DNA of 64,000 bases from Arsenicibacter rosenii (GTDB lineage: Bacteria > Bacteroidota > Bacteroidia > Cytophagales > Spirosomataceae), in the NCBI RefSeq assembly GCF_001870735.1, contig NZ_MORL01000004.1:128250-192249 (forward strand). The letters are read 5' to 3'. Shown here one piece after another: positions 23,828 to 32,717 of the stretch; the stretch's first letter is position 1, and each line of letters opens with the position of its first letter. Position numbers and translations under genes: made by a program. The notes below the pieces were generated by a model. The model was not told the origin of the DNA, ran no database searches, and saw only the letters and a list, made by a program, of their open reading frames with translations.

Positions 23828-26437
23828 ATGTTTAAAGGAAGCACCCTTGTAGTTAGCCTGTTACTACTTTTTGTCTTTGTTGTTCAGTCGTGTAAGATCG
23901 ATGACGTTACCGCTAAGACAGCCGCCATCACAGCCCTGAACTGTTCTTCTGCTACCTTTTCGGCTACGGCCACAAGCGGAACATCCTTTGCCGCAACGGC
24001 CAGTGTGCCGTATGAGGGAGGCAACGGAGCCACGTATACCGAAGGAAGCGGCGTGGCCTCTACCGGCGTAACGGGTCTGACAGCCACCTTATCGGCCGGC
24101 ACATTAGCCGACGGCAGCGGCACCGCCGGTTTTAAAATTTCGGGAACGCCGTCAGCGGCCGGCACCGCTACGTTTGCCATTGCACTAGGTGGCCAGACCT
24201 GCACCTTATCATTGCCGGTTGTTGCCTCAAAAGCCAGTATTTCATCGCTGACCTGCATTGCCGCCCCGACGGCAGGAACAAACGGCCTTGCCTATTCCGG
24301 TTCTGCAACAATGGCCTATACCGGCGGCAACGGCGGCTCGTATGATGTGTCGATGGCAGCCTCAACGGGTGTCGAGGGCCTGACCGCAACCCTCGTCGCG
24401 GGTACACTGGCTAACGGCTCCGGAACGCTCGTTTATAAAATTTCAGGTACACCGGCATCTGCCGGAACGGCCTCGTTTGTGCTGAGCATTGGCGGCCAGA
24501 GCTGCACCATCACCATTACGATTGCCGAAAATACGGCCATCACCACGGCCAAAGATACGGTGGTTATTGCCTACGCCGGTACAACAGCCTCGGTCAGCAA
24601 TCCCTATCAGAGCGACGGAGTTAAAGTGGCGGTAAGCGGCGCCGATGTAACGGTCACGTTGACCAACACGGCGAAGGAAATCGTATATCTGTTATCGGGT
24701 ACAGCCTCGAAAGGCAGCTTCAAGATTTACAGCGAGTACAAATACACTATTGCCCTGAAAGGTGTCAGTCTGACCAACAGTAACGGTCCGGCCATCAACA
24801 GCCAGTCGGGTAAGAAAGCAACCATCAACGTAGTGGCCGGTACCACCAACACCCTTGTCGACGGAGCAACATATGCCAGCAGCAGTGAAGATCAGAAAGG
24901 AACGTTCTTCAGTGAAGGCCAGCTGAGTTTTGTTGGTACGGGTACGCTGAATGTGACCGGCAACAACAAACACGCTATTGTGGCCGACGATTATATTTCG
25001 GTCAGCCAGGCGACGATTGTGGTGAAGTCGGCGGTAAAAGACGGCATCCATGCCAATGATTACTTCTCGATGGATAACGGTTCGGTTACTGTAACGGCTT
25101 CGGGTGACGGCATCGTGGCCGAAGAAGGATACGTAACCATCAACGGCGGCAACGTTACCGTAAACAGCGTGGATGATGGAATCACCGCTCCTTACGACGG
25201 TACCGACACGGCCATTACGCCCTATATTGCCATCAAAGGCGGTGTCATTAAGGTAACCACCACCGGCGACAAGGGAAATGCCCTGAAGAGCGAGGGCTAT
25301 ACAACCATCAATACCGCCGACCCGGTTACCCTGTCAGTCAGCGGTAAAGGGGCCAAGGGGATTAAAACCGCAGGGGATTTCACCCTGACCGCAGGGACCG
25401 TGAACATTACCACCTCAGGGGCCGCCTACTACGTCACGGCTGACGCCGATATCGCTTCACCGGCAGGCATTAACTGTGATAAAAACCTGTCTGTTAAAGG
25501 TGGTACGTTAACCATCGTCAGCAGTGGAGCGGGTGGTAAAGGTATCAACGTCGACGGAACAGCAACCATTAGCGGAGGCAAAACCACCATTACGGCGTCG
25601 GGCGCAAAATATACCTACAGCAGCGCCCTTACCAGCGAAGCCAAAGGCTTTAAAAGTGATGGCGCCTTTACGATGACAACCGGCGAGCTGACTATCTCGG
25701 CAACCGACGACGGCATTAAATCAGAAACGTCCATTACCATCAACGACGGAACCGTCAATATCACAAAGGCAACGGAAGGTATTGAGTCAAAGATCATTAC
25801 GTTTAATGGCGGGATAGTGAATGTCACAGCCTCTAATGATGGCATTAATGCGTCTATGGGTACGGTTACCGGTGGCACAGAATCGAATGATGGCAGCAGT
25901 ATCAATATTAACGGTGGTATCCTGATTGTTGCCGGCAGCGATGCCATTGACAGTAACGGAAACATCACCATGAAAGGCGGCACTGCCATCATCTGCGGGC
26001 CGACCAGCCAACCGGAAGAAGGGCTGGATTTCAACGGTAATTTCCTGGTAAACGGCGGAGTGCTGATTGCAGGCGGCTCAAATTCCCGCATGACAAAAGC
26101 AATGAGCACGGGGTCTTCGCAGGTAGGTTTTTACATTACTTCGAGTGCACAGCTGGCGGCCACATCAGTGCTGCATATCGAAGATGCAAGTGGTAAGGAT
26201 CTGGTTACGTTTAAACCTAAAAATGCGGTTTATTATTTCCATTGCTCAACCCCTGATCTGGTAAAAAACGCCCAGTACAAAATTTACTACGGCGGCACCT
26301 ATTCAGGCGGCAGCTTCACGGGCAACTCATCCGGCTGGGGTCTGTATACCGGCGGAACCTACTCAAGTACCGGCGCAACCCTGAAATCAAGCCCGACTAC
26401 CTCGTCGTCGGCTACGGTGAATACCATTACGTTCTGA
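23828..26437 (+). CDS. large surface lipoprotein with DUF4353 (Cthe_2159-type) beta-helix
   Basis: An 869-residue protein. The lipoprotein signal ends at Cys22 (LLFVFVVQSC). Two homologous Ig-like repeats of about 100 residues follow (about 36-135 and 137-237; shared GGNG...ASTGV.GLTATL.AGTLA.GSGT and KISGTP). Next comes a long series of short beta-helix turns with repeated DGI, GGN/GGTLTI and INGG words (about 245-790), matching the DUF4353 family (PF14262), whose founding Cthe_2159 binds acidic polysaccharides. It may be a carbohydrate-binding surface protein (inference). The C-terminus is rich in G, S and T. The following DNA is the 40-bp repeat array. Confidence 0.8.
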   Translation: MFKGSTLVVSLLLLFVFVVQSCKIDDVTAKTAAITALNCSSATFSATATSGTSFAATASVPYEGGNGATYTEGSGVASTGVTGLTATLSAGTLADGSGTAGFKISGTPSAAGTATFAIALGGQTCTLSLPVVASKASISSLTCIAAPTAGTNGLAYSGSATMAYTGGNGGSYDVSMAASTGVEGLTATLVAGTLANGSGTLVYKISGTPASAGTASFVLSIGGQSCTITITIAENTAITTAKDTVVIAYAGTTASVSNPYQSDGVKVAVSGADVTVTLTNTAKEIVYLLSGTASKGSFKIYSEYKYTIALKGVSLTNSNGPAINSQSGKKATINVVAGTTNTLVDGATYASSSEDQKGTFFSEGQLSFVGTGTLNVTGNNKHAIVADDYISVSQATIVVKSAVKDGIHANDYFSMDNGSVTVTASGDGIVAEEGYVTINGGNVTVNSVDDGITAPYDGTDTAITPYIAIKGGVIKVTTTGDKGNALKSEGYTTINTADPVTLSVSGKGAKGIKTAGDFTLTAGTVNITTSGAAYYVTADADIASPAGINCDKNLSVKGGTLTIVSSGAGGKGINVDGTATISGGKTTITASGAKYTYSSALTSEAKGFKSDGAFTMTTGELTISATDDGIKSETSITINDGTVNITKATEGIESKIITFNGGIVNVTASNDGINASMGTVTGGTESNDGSSININGGILIVAGSDAIDSNGNITMKGGTAIICGPTSQPEEGLDFNGNFLVNGGVLIAGGSNSRMTKAMSTGSSQVGFYITSSAQLAATSVLHIEDASGKDLVTFKPKNAVYYFHCSTPDLVKNAQYKIYYGGTYSGGSFTGNSSGWGLYTGGTYSSTGATLKSSPTTSSSATVNTITF

Positions 26438-26480
26438 CATTACCCGCCTCAAGGCGCCCAACCTGCCGGCAGATTCCGAA

Positions 26481-26960
26481 CTGCCGGCAGGTTGCCATGA
26501 TCGACCGTGACGAAGCCGGACTGCCGGCAGGTTGCCATGATCGACCGTGACGAAGCCGGACTGCCGGCAGGTTGCCATGATCGACCGTGACGAAGCCGGA
26601 CTGCCGGCAGGTTGCCATGATCGACCGTGACGAAGCCGGACTGCCGGCAGGTTGCCATGATCGACCGTGACGAAGCCGGACTGCCGGCAGGTTGCCATGA
26701 TCGACCGTGACGAAGCCGGACTGCCGGCAGGTTGCCATGATCGACCGTGACGAAGCCGGACTGCCGGCAGGTTGCCATGATCGACCGTGACGAAGCCGGA
26801 CTGCCGGCAGGTTGCCATGATCGACCGTGACGAAGCCGGACTGCCGGCAGGTTGCCATGATCGACCGTGACGAAGCCGGACTGCCGGCAGGTTGCCATGA
26901 TCGACCGTGACGAAGCCGGACTGCCGGCAGGTTGCCATGATCGACCGTGACGAAGCCGGA
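26481..26960. repeat. tandem repeat, twelve perfect copies of a 40-bp unit
   Basis: The unit starts with the palindrome CTGCCGGCAG, continues GTTGCCATGATCGACC and ends GTGACGAAGCCGGA. All twelve copies (every 40 bp from 26481) are identical; a broken partial copy precedes (26463-26480). Because 40 is not a multiple of three, all six frames can stay open, producing long meaningless ORFs. One frame of the unit reads VAMIDRDEAG, the same peptide that opens the dehydrogenase remnant behind the array. There are no spacers, so this is not CRISPR. Perfect identity means recent expansion or active homogenisation. Confidence 0.97.
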
Positions 26961-27107
26961 CTGCTTAAGGCAGCCGGTGACCTGCCCATCGTTTGCGACG
27001 TTTCGGATCCTGACAGCGTTGACCGCGTGATTACCAGCACACTCACTGACGGATCGTTAGCCCGGAACCATTGGGTTAACGATCCGCCGGTCAGCACGCG
27101 CGGTTAG
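26931..27107 (+). pseudogene. remnant of a short-chain dehydrogenase (SDR) at the repeat end
   Basis: In the + frame the last repeat copy continues into VAMIDRDEAGLLKAAGDLPI, then VCDVSDPDSVDRVITS, which reads like the second strand, helix and third strand (DVSD) of a classical SDR Rossmann fold. After that the reading degrades (WVNDPPVSTRG could be a decayed NNAG region) and ends at a TAG at 27105-27107. The glycine-rich N-terminus is missing, and so are the YxxxK site and everything downstream. It overlaps the 3' end of the convergent gene by 3 bp. It is not a copy of kduD at 56930. Homology judged by eye. Confidence 0.55.
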
Positions 27108-27946
27108 TTTACCGAGTAAATAACCCGGCAGAACCCGCTTGCCTGTAACTGATTTGCGGTTGCTACCGGAACACTATACACAAAACCCAGCTTCCATTTT
27201 TCCGTTATCCATGCCTGAATCTGAGGTCGCAAAACCATCTGCCCGGCTTCATGCCCGGACCAGGTCTGATTCGACTCAATACCTAAAAAACTTTCCCTCG
27301 TTCCTTTTCCGTACCGATAGGCAAGTATGGTATTAAACCGGACAGCGGTTGCCAGCTTTTGGTGCTCAAATGAATGTTTCGTTGCCGTGCCGGTATAGAT
27401 CATCGTATGCAGGCGGGTACCGAAAACTTTGGCCACCGCGACAAACGGATTATATACATTCCCTTCAAAAAGCGGATGTCCGAAATGCTTAAACGGGGTA
27501 AACTCCAGTTCATTAAAGAACCCGACGCTGACACTTGTCTTATATTCCGGCGACGAATACAGCGCATAATTAACCCCTAACCGTAGTGCGTTGGCACTTT
27601 CGGGAGTACCGCCCTCTTCCGGTACAATCACATCGTCGAGACCTTTTTCGGTAATCATGTGTTTTTCCTGTACAAAAACAAACGGCATTTCAATTTCAAA
27701 ACCGAGCCGGTTAGTCGGGGCAAAATCATATTCCACCAGCGCCCGTTGCCCTTTAAAATCCCTGAAGCTGGCGTAGCCTCCTGCCACGTTTATCTCTTTG
27801 TATCCCTTTCTGACATTCATTTCCGCAGGGATGTCCAGGTATAACGGCATGTAGTGCTTAAGAACTGATTCATTTTTTAAATTCTGTCCGGACACCGTAC
27901 CTACACTAATTATCAATAAAAAAAGACAGTATATATTATTCTTCAT
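27104..27946 (-). CDS. HAEPLYID-family-like exported protein
   Basis: A 280-residue protein with a signal peptide (MKNNIYCLFLLIISVGTVSGQ). The early motif HYMPLYLDIPAEMNVRKGYK with EINVAGGY behind it resembles the HAEPLYID motif that names a Bacteroidota family of predicted outer-membrane barrels. The body is strand-rich (FEIEMPFVFVQ, VSVGFFNELEFTP). It overlaps the upstream TMEM175-like gene by 11 bp, so the two are co-transcribed and may be translationally coupled. Function unknown. Confidence 0.7.
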   Translation of the reverse strand: MKNNIYCLFLLIISVGTVSGQNLKNESVLKHYMPLYLDIPAEMNVRKGYKEINVAGGYASFRDFKGQRALVEYDFAPTNRLGFEIEMPFVFVQEKHMITEKGLDDVIVPEEGGTPESANALRLGVNYALYSSPEYKTSVSVGFFNELEFTPFKHFGHPLFEGNVYNPFVAVAKVFGTRLHTMIYTGTATKHSFEHQKLATAVRFNTILAYRYGKGTRESFLGIESNQTWSGHEAGQMVLRPQIQAWITEKWKLGFVYSVPVATANQLQASGFCRVIYSVN

Positions 27947-28550
27947 CGTCAGTATCTTTTGTTACAATAGCCCAGAAAATCCACATCATAAACGTAATTG
28001 ATAGCGCTATATACGGGGCGTAAAAAGCGATTATCGTTGCTATGCCATACACCAGAACAGCTACCATCTGCTGCTTAATCTGACTAAAAAACCATTCCAG
28101 GTTTTTTTCAGGATTAATAATTTTCCCGCGGTCCCCTATTATGCCCAGGTTCAGCAAAAGCATAGTTAATACAATAAGTCCGGTGAAGCCTGTATAAAAA
28201 CCAACGGCAGTATTTATAGCCTCTGTATCAATAAAATTACCAACCAGTTTTGTCGGATACGGGAAGAGAACAACAAACAATAATACCAGGCCATTCAATA
28301 ATATCACCCAATGATTTGCCCGCCATATTTTATTCAGAATTTTATGATGCCCCATCCAAATGAGCAGAACAGTAGCAAATGAATTAAAATAGGTAAAATA
28401 TTCGGCCCATTTTTCAACTATTTTATTCCACAAAGAAAGGTTAGTTGGCTGCTGGTATTCATCGATGCCAATTTCAATTGCCAGCAGTGTAATTGCTACA
28501 CCAAAAATTCCATCACTAAACGCTTCAATCCGTGCTGTTTTCTTTTCCAT
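27936..28550 (-). CDS. TMEM175/DUF1211-family membrane protein (putative K+ channel)
   Basis: A 204-residue protein with six membrane helices and the family signature RIEAFSDGIFGVAITLLAIE at 7-26 (RxxxFSDGxF...AITLL). Bacterial TMEM175 homologues are potassium-permeable tetramers; the Phe-Ser-Asp motif lies in the first helix. Base composition is more AT-rich than the neighbouring genes. It is first in a two-gene unit with the HAEPLYID-like gene. Confidence 0.88.
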   Translation of the reverse strand: MEKKTARIEAFSDGIFGVAITLLAIEIGIDEYQQPTNLSLWNKIVEKWAEYFTYFNSFATVLLIWMGHHKILNKIWRANHWVILLNGLVLLFVVLFPYPTKLVGNFIDTEAINTAVGFYTGFTGLIVLTMLLLNLGIIGDRGKIINPEKNLEWFFSQIKQQMVAVLVYGIATIIAFYAPYIALSITFMMWIFWAIVTKDTDDEE

Positions 28551-29396
28551 CGTTTTTTATCAGCTCTTTGCTTTATCAATCCGGCCTTAAAACAGAGACC
28601 GTTCATTTTTTGTATCTAACAGTAATATTTCCAAATAATTCCGTAGCACTACCCATAAAAAAATCAGCACAGCATTAGCGGTTATTTTTATTTATATTCA
28701 AAGTAAATATTTTGTAGACCTATTACTTTCGTCAGAGTTATTCCGTTAACTATAAATTAAATTATTTTCCATTTTTATTACTTATCAGCTTACTATCAGG
28801 CATATCTTCTTACTGCTGATTTATTTTTTTCGCCGATAATTTATCATACGGCATGAGCGGGATAGACTCAAAACAGGGCTCTCTCTGTAGTAAACATGTG
28901 CGACAAGCTTTGGGCCAGACCTATGGTATTCCTGTACCTGAGCGCCCCATTAAGTTTACCAAATTATTACATTTTATTTACTTTTTAGTAGCTTAATTTC
29001 ACATTTTAATAACCAATAATCAGAAACGAAATCGGGCCGTTTCACCGAGTTTTGCAGCCGGAAACCGTACACGTAGCGGTTTCGGCTATTCCTGAACCCA
29101 CGTTAACCCGCTGGCTGTACTTCCGGACTTGTAACCGGTACTGTCAGGCGCCTACCCCGGGTATCCTATGATTTCCCGAAAGCTAAACGGGCCGTTACGG
29201 ATACAGCATCCGTCCATATATGTATCTAAAATTCAAGTAAAATAAACAACAATTTAACTTATTCAACTTATCAGCACACTTTACATATAACTATACTGTG
29301 TTTTTATTGCACTAATTCCAAAAAACACATAAATAAGTCAATATGTAATAGTTCTGCCGGTGGCTATTAATCTTACCTTGTAATTCATCATCGCTT
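28551..29396. other. long intergenic region before susC, with a GC-rich island and hairpin
   Basis: The region is mostly AT-rich and must hold the divergent promoters of the TMEM175-like gene and of susC. Around 29030-29215 composition turns GC-rich without any credible ORF. Within it GCCGGAAACCG (29057-29067) pairs with CGGTTTCGGC (29077-29086, one bulged G). TACCTTG near 29376 could be a -7 element for susC. A 48-codon frame at 28853-28999 has no supporting features. A non-coding RNA, a long susC leader or a decayed gene are possible. Confidence 0.4.
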
Positions 29397-32300
29397 ATGA
29401 AAAAAACAATACTCTTGCTTAGCGGAGTAGCCTGGATGCTGGCGTATTCTCCAGCATCCAGGGCATCGGGTCAGCAGCTTCAGCTGGCTTACGAAAAAGC
29501 AAAACCATCCCGGCGCGTGACAGCTTCGGGCGTGACAGCGACAGCCGATATCACTGTCCAGGGCAAAGTCACCGACGGCGAAAAGAACAGCGGGCTTCCC
29601 GGTGTCAGTGTTGTCCTGAAAGGTACCACCAAAGGCACCACCACCGATGCCGACGGTAATTTCAAACTCGTGGTTCCGGGGGCTAATGCGGTTTTAGTTT
29701 TCAGCTTTGTGGGGTATGAATCCCGCGAGGTGACGGTAGGCAATCAGACCAGCCTCACCATCAGCCTGAAAACCGATGCCAAGGCACTGAATGAGGTCGT
29801 GGTTGTCGGCTATGGCACCCAGAAAAAGGTGAATCTGACCGGCGCAGTCGATCAGGTCACGAGCGAAGTCCTCGAAAACCGGTCTTTGCCCAACCTCTCG
29901 CAGGGCCTGCAAGGGGTGATTCCCAACCTCAACCTGACAATGGGCGACGGCAAGCCCACGCAGTCGCCGCGGTATAACATCCGCGGTAATACCTCAATCG
30001 GTCAGGGCGGCAATGCGCTTGTGCTGATTGACGGTGTAGAAGGTGATCCGAGCCGGTTGAACCCGAACGACATTGCTTCGATTTCGGTCCTGAAAGACGC
30101 TGCTTCAGCCGCGATCTACGGAGCGCGGGGGGCATTCGGCGTAGTTCTGATTACGACTAAAAGCCCGGCCAAAGACCGTACCAGCGTAACGTATTCGCTC
30201 AACCGTTCGATTAAAAGCCCGACAACCGTACCCGATTTCGTGACTGACGGCTACACCTTCGCCAAGGTCTTCAACGAAGCCTGGACAGCCTGGAACGACT
30301 ATTCGCAGACGCCGCAGAACGTCAACAAAACAGTACGCTTCTCCCCTGCCTATCTGGCTGAATTAGAGCGCCGGTCAAAAGACCCAAGCTTGCCGCAGGT
30401 CGAAGTGGGTGCCAACGGCGAATACGTTTATTATGCCAGCACGGACTGGTATAAAGAACTGTACAAAAAGAACCTGAGCGCCACAGAACATAACCTGTCG
30501 TTCTCGGGCAGCAGCGGCAAGTCAGACTTCTACGTGACGGGCCGCTATTATGGTCAGGAAGGACTGTTCCGCTATAATTCAGACGATTACCGGATTCTGA
30601 GCGTGCGGGCAAAAGGCTCGATCCAGCTGTATCCGTGGCTGAAAATCACCAACAACGCCGACTTCTCCTCAATGAAATACCACAACCCGCTGAACGTCGG
30701 TGAGGGTGGCAGTATCTGGCGGAACATCTCGGACGAAGGCCACAACATGTCGCCGATGTTCAACCCCGACGGTACACTTTCCTACTCGGCCGCTTATACC
30801 GTGGGCGATTTCTGGTACGGCAAAAACGGGATCGACATGGACAAGCGTGTTTTCCGGAATACCGTCGATTTTGCCTCGCAGTTTTTCAACGACAAGTTCC
30901 GGGTAAAAGGCAACTTTACGTTTCAGAACACAGATGATAACGAGTTCCGGACACGGGTGCCGGTGCCGTACAGCCGCAAACCGGGGGTCATTGAGTACGT
31001 TGGTACCAACACCAACGACCTCCAGAACATTTACCGCGAAACGCTGTATACAGCCTCAAACCTCTACGCGGAGTATGAGCCAACCATCCACCCGAATCAC
31101 TACCTGAAAGTACTGGCGGGTTATAACTATGAGCAGTCGACCTACAAGCGGCTGGAAGCGGTCCGGAACGGGTTGATTTACGAAGGTGCACAGGACATTA
31201 ACCTTGCCCTCGGTCAGTCGATTACGACCAGTGGCGGCTGGGAAAAATGGGCGGTTGTCGGTGGGTTCTACCGGTTAAACTATGGCTTCAGAGACCGTTA
31301 CCTGCTCGAACTGAACGGCCGCTACGACGGATCATCGAAATTCCCGTCGGGTGAGCGGTATGCGTTCTTCCCGTCGGTATCGGCCGGCTGGCGCGTTTCG
31401 AACGAGCCGTTCTGGAAAGTCTCGCCGGGTTTGATCACCGATCTGAAACTGCGGGCGTCTTACGGCTCCCTGGGCAACGGCAGCATCGGCTCGTATGCGT
31501 TCCAGGAACAGTTCTCCATTAGCCAATCGGGCCGTATCCTGAATGGTGTCCGGCCTCAGCGAACCAGTCAGCCAAGCGTTTTGCCGGATGGGCTGACGTG
31601 GGAAACCTCAACGACGCAGGACCTGGGCATCGACCTGGGCATGTTTAACAACCGCCTCCAGCTGACCGCCGACGCCTACATCCGCAAAACTACGGATATG
31701 TTTACGGTGGGGATGACGCTGCCGGCCGTATTTGGCACTGGCGTACCGAAAGGAAACTACGCCGACATGACGACCAAGGGCTGGGAAGCGGTTCTGAGCT
31801 GGCGCGACAAGTTCACGGTATCGTCGAAGCCGCTGAACTATGAACTGCGCCTGACGATGGCCGACTACCAGGCAACCATCGACCGCTACAACAACCCCGA
31901 TAAAAAGCTCAGCGATTACTACGTAGGGCAGAAAGTAGGCGAAATCTGGGGCTTCGAAACAGCCGGTTTCTTTACCTCGGCCGATGATATCAAAAATTCC
32001 CCGAAACAGACGCTGTACAAAGCCTCGAACACCGGTCAGTTGCTACCCGGCGATATTAAGTTCCGCGACCTGAACGGCGATGGCGTGATCAACAACGGCG
32101 ATAATACCGTCGGTAATCCGGGCGACCGTAAGATCATCGGGAACGCTACGCCGCGCTACACCTACGGCATCATGGCCGGTGCCGACTGGAACAATTTCTT
32201 CTTCTCGGCCTTTTTCCAGGGAGTCGGCAAGCAGGATTGGTGGCCGGGTGCCGAAGCCGGTACGTTCTGGGGACCGTATAACCGCCCGTATAACCGCGTC

Positions 32301-32693
32301 CCTACCTGGCAGCTGGACAACATGTGGTCAGAAAGCAATCCGGATGCCTACCTGCCCCGTCTGCGCGGCTACACAGCCCAGAACGGTTCCGGTGAGCTGA
32401 CGCAGACGCAGACTAAATACCTGCAGAACGCGGCTTACATCCGGCTGAAAAACATCCAGATCGGTTATAACCTGCCCCGCGCGGTGGTCGGCCGGATCGG
32501 GATGAGCAATGCACGGGTGTTTGTGTCGGGCGAAAACCTGTGGTCATGGTCACCGCTGTATCGCCTCACCCGCGACCTCGACGTTGAAAACCTCGGCGGT
32601 TCGGATGCGGTCCTGACCTCGGGCACCAGCGGCAACGGCCACAACTACCCGATCCTGAAGAGCTTCACGATGGGTCTGTCAGCCACCTTTTAA
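29397..32693 (+). CDS. susC-like: SusC-like TonB-dependent outer-membrane transporter
   Basis: A 1098-residue protein. After a signal peptide (about 1-24) comes a carboxypeptidase-regulatory-like domain (about 52-130, VTVQGKVTDGEKNSGLPGVS, VLKGTTKGTTTDADGNFKL), the SusC signature NEVVVVGYGTQKKVNLTGAV, the plug domain (NTSIGQGGNALVLIDGVEGD, SISVLKDAASAAIYGARGA) and a 22-strand barrel ending in an aromatic strand (TMGLSATF). It takes up oligomers bound by the SusD partner encoded 24 bp downstream. No sigma/anti-sigma N-terminal extension is present. The substrate is not revealed: no glycoside hydrolase is adjacent, only an EEP-type hydrolase. Confidence 0.95.
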   Translation: MKKTILLLSGVAWMLAYSPASRASGQQLQLAYEKAKPSRRVTASGVTATADITVQGKVTDGEKNSGLPGVSVVLKGTTKGTTTDADGNFKLVVPGANAVLVFSFVGYESREVTVGNQTSLTISLKTDAKALNEVVVVGYGTQKKVNLTGAVDQVTSEVLENRSLPNLSQGLQGVIPNLNLTMGDGKPTQSPRYNIRGNTSIGQGGNALVLIDGVEGDPSRLNPNDIASISVLKDAASAAIYGARGAFGVVLITTKSPAKDRTSVTYSLNRSIKSPTTVPDFVTDGYTFAKVFNEAWTAWNDYSQTPQNVNKTVRFSPAYLAELERRSKDPSLPQVEVGANGEYVYYASTDWYKELYKKNLSATEHNLSFSGSSGKSDFYVTGRYYGQEGLFRYNSDDYRILSVRAKGSIQLYPWLKITNNADFSSMKYHNPLNVGEGGSIWRNISDEGHNMSPMFNPDGTLSYSAAYTVGDFWYGKNGIDMDKRVFRNTVDFASQFFNDKFRVKGNFTFQNTDDNEFRTRVPVPYSRKPGVIEYVGTNTNDLQNIYRETLYTASNLYAEYEPTIHPNHYLKVLAGYNYEQSTYKRLEAVRNGLIYEGAQDINLALGQSITTSGGWEKWAVVGGFYRLNYGFRDRYLLELNGRYDGSSKFPSGERYAFFPSVSAGWRVSNEPFWKVSPGLITDLKLRASYGSLGNGSIGSYAFQEQFSISQSGRILNGVRPQRTSQPSVLPDGLTWETSTTQDLGIDLGMFNNRLQLTADAYIRKTTDMFTVGMTLPAVFGTGVPKGNYADMTTKGWEAVLSWRDKFTVSSKPLNYELRLTMADYQATIDRYNNPDKKLSDYYVGQKVGEIWGFETAGFFTSADDIKNSPKQTLYKASNTGQLLPGDIKFRDLNGDGVINNGDNTVGNPGDRKIIGNATPRYTYGIMAGADWNNFFFSAFFQGVGKQDWWPGAEAGTFWGPYNRPYNRVPTWQLDNMWSESNPDAYLPRLRGYTAQNGSGELTQTQTKYLQNAAYIRLKNIQIGYNLPRAVVGRIGMSNARVFVSGENLWSWSPLYRLTRDLDVENLGGSDAVLTSGTSGNGHNYPILKSFTMGLSATF

Positions 32694-32717
32694 CCAGTAC
32701 TCAACTTGTCATTACTC

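Noticed and set aside
26481-26960. Repeat array as a CRISPR
   Set aside because: Units abut directly without spacers and no cas genes are present.
26387-27097. Three overlapping minus-strand ORFs (143-236 residues) made of repeated MATCRQSGFVTVDHGNLPAV-type units
   Set aside because: They arise because the 40-bp repeat keeps several frames open; the 40-residue peptide period is just three DNA units. No signal, no start context and no flanking domain support them.
28853-28999. 48-codon ORF starting MSGIDSKQGS before susC
   Set aside because: No homologous feel, no signal or motif, and it ends in AT-rich DNA; kept only as part of the intergenic note.
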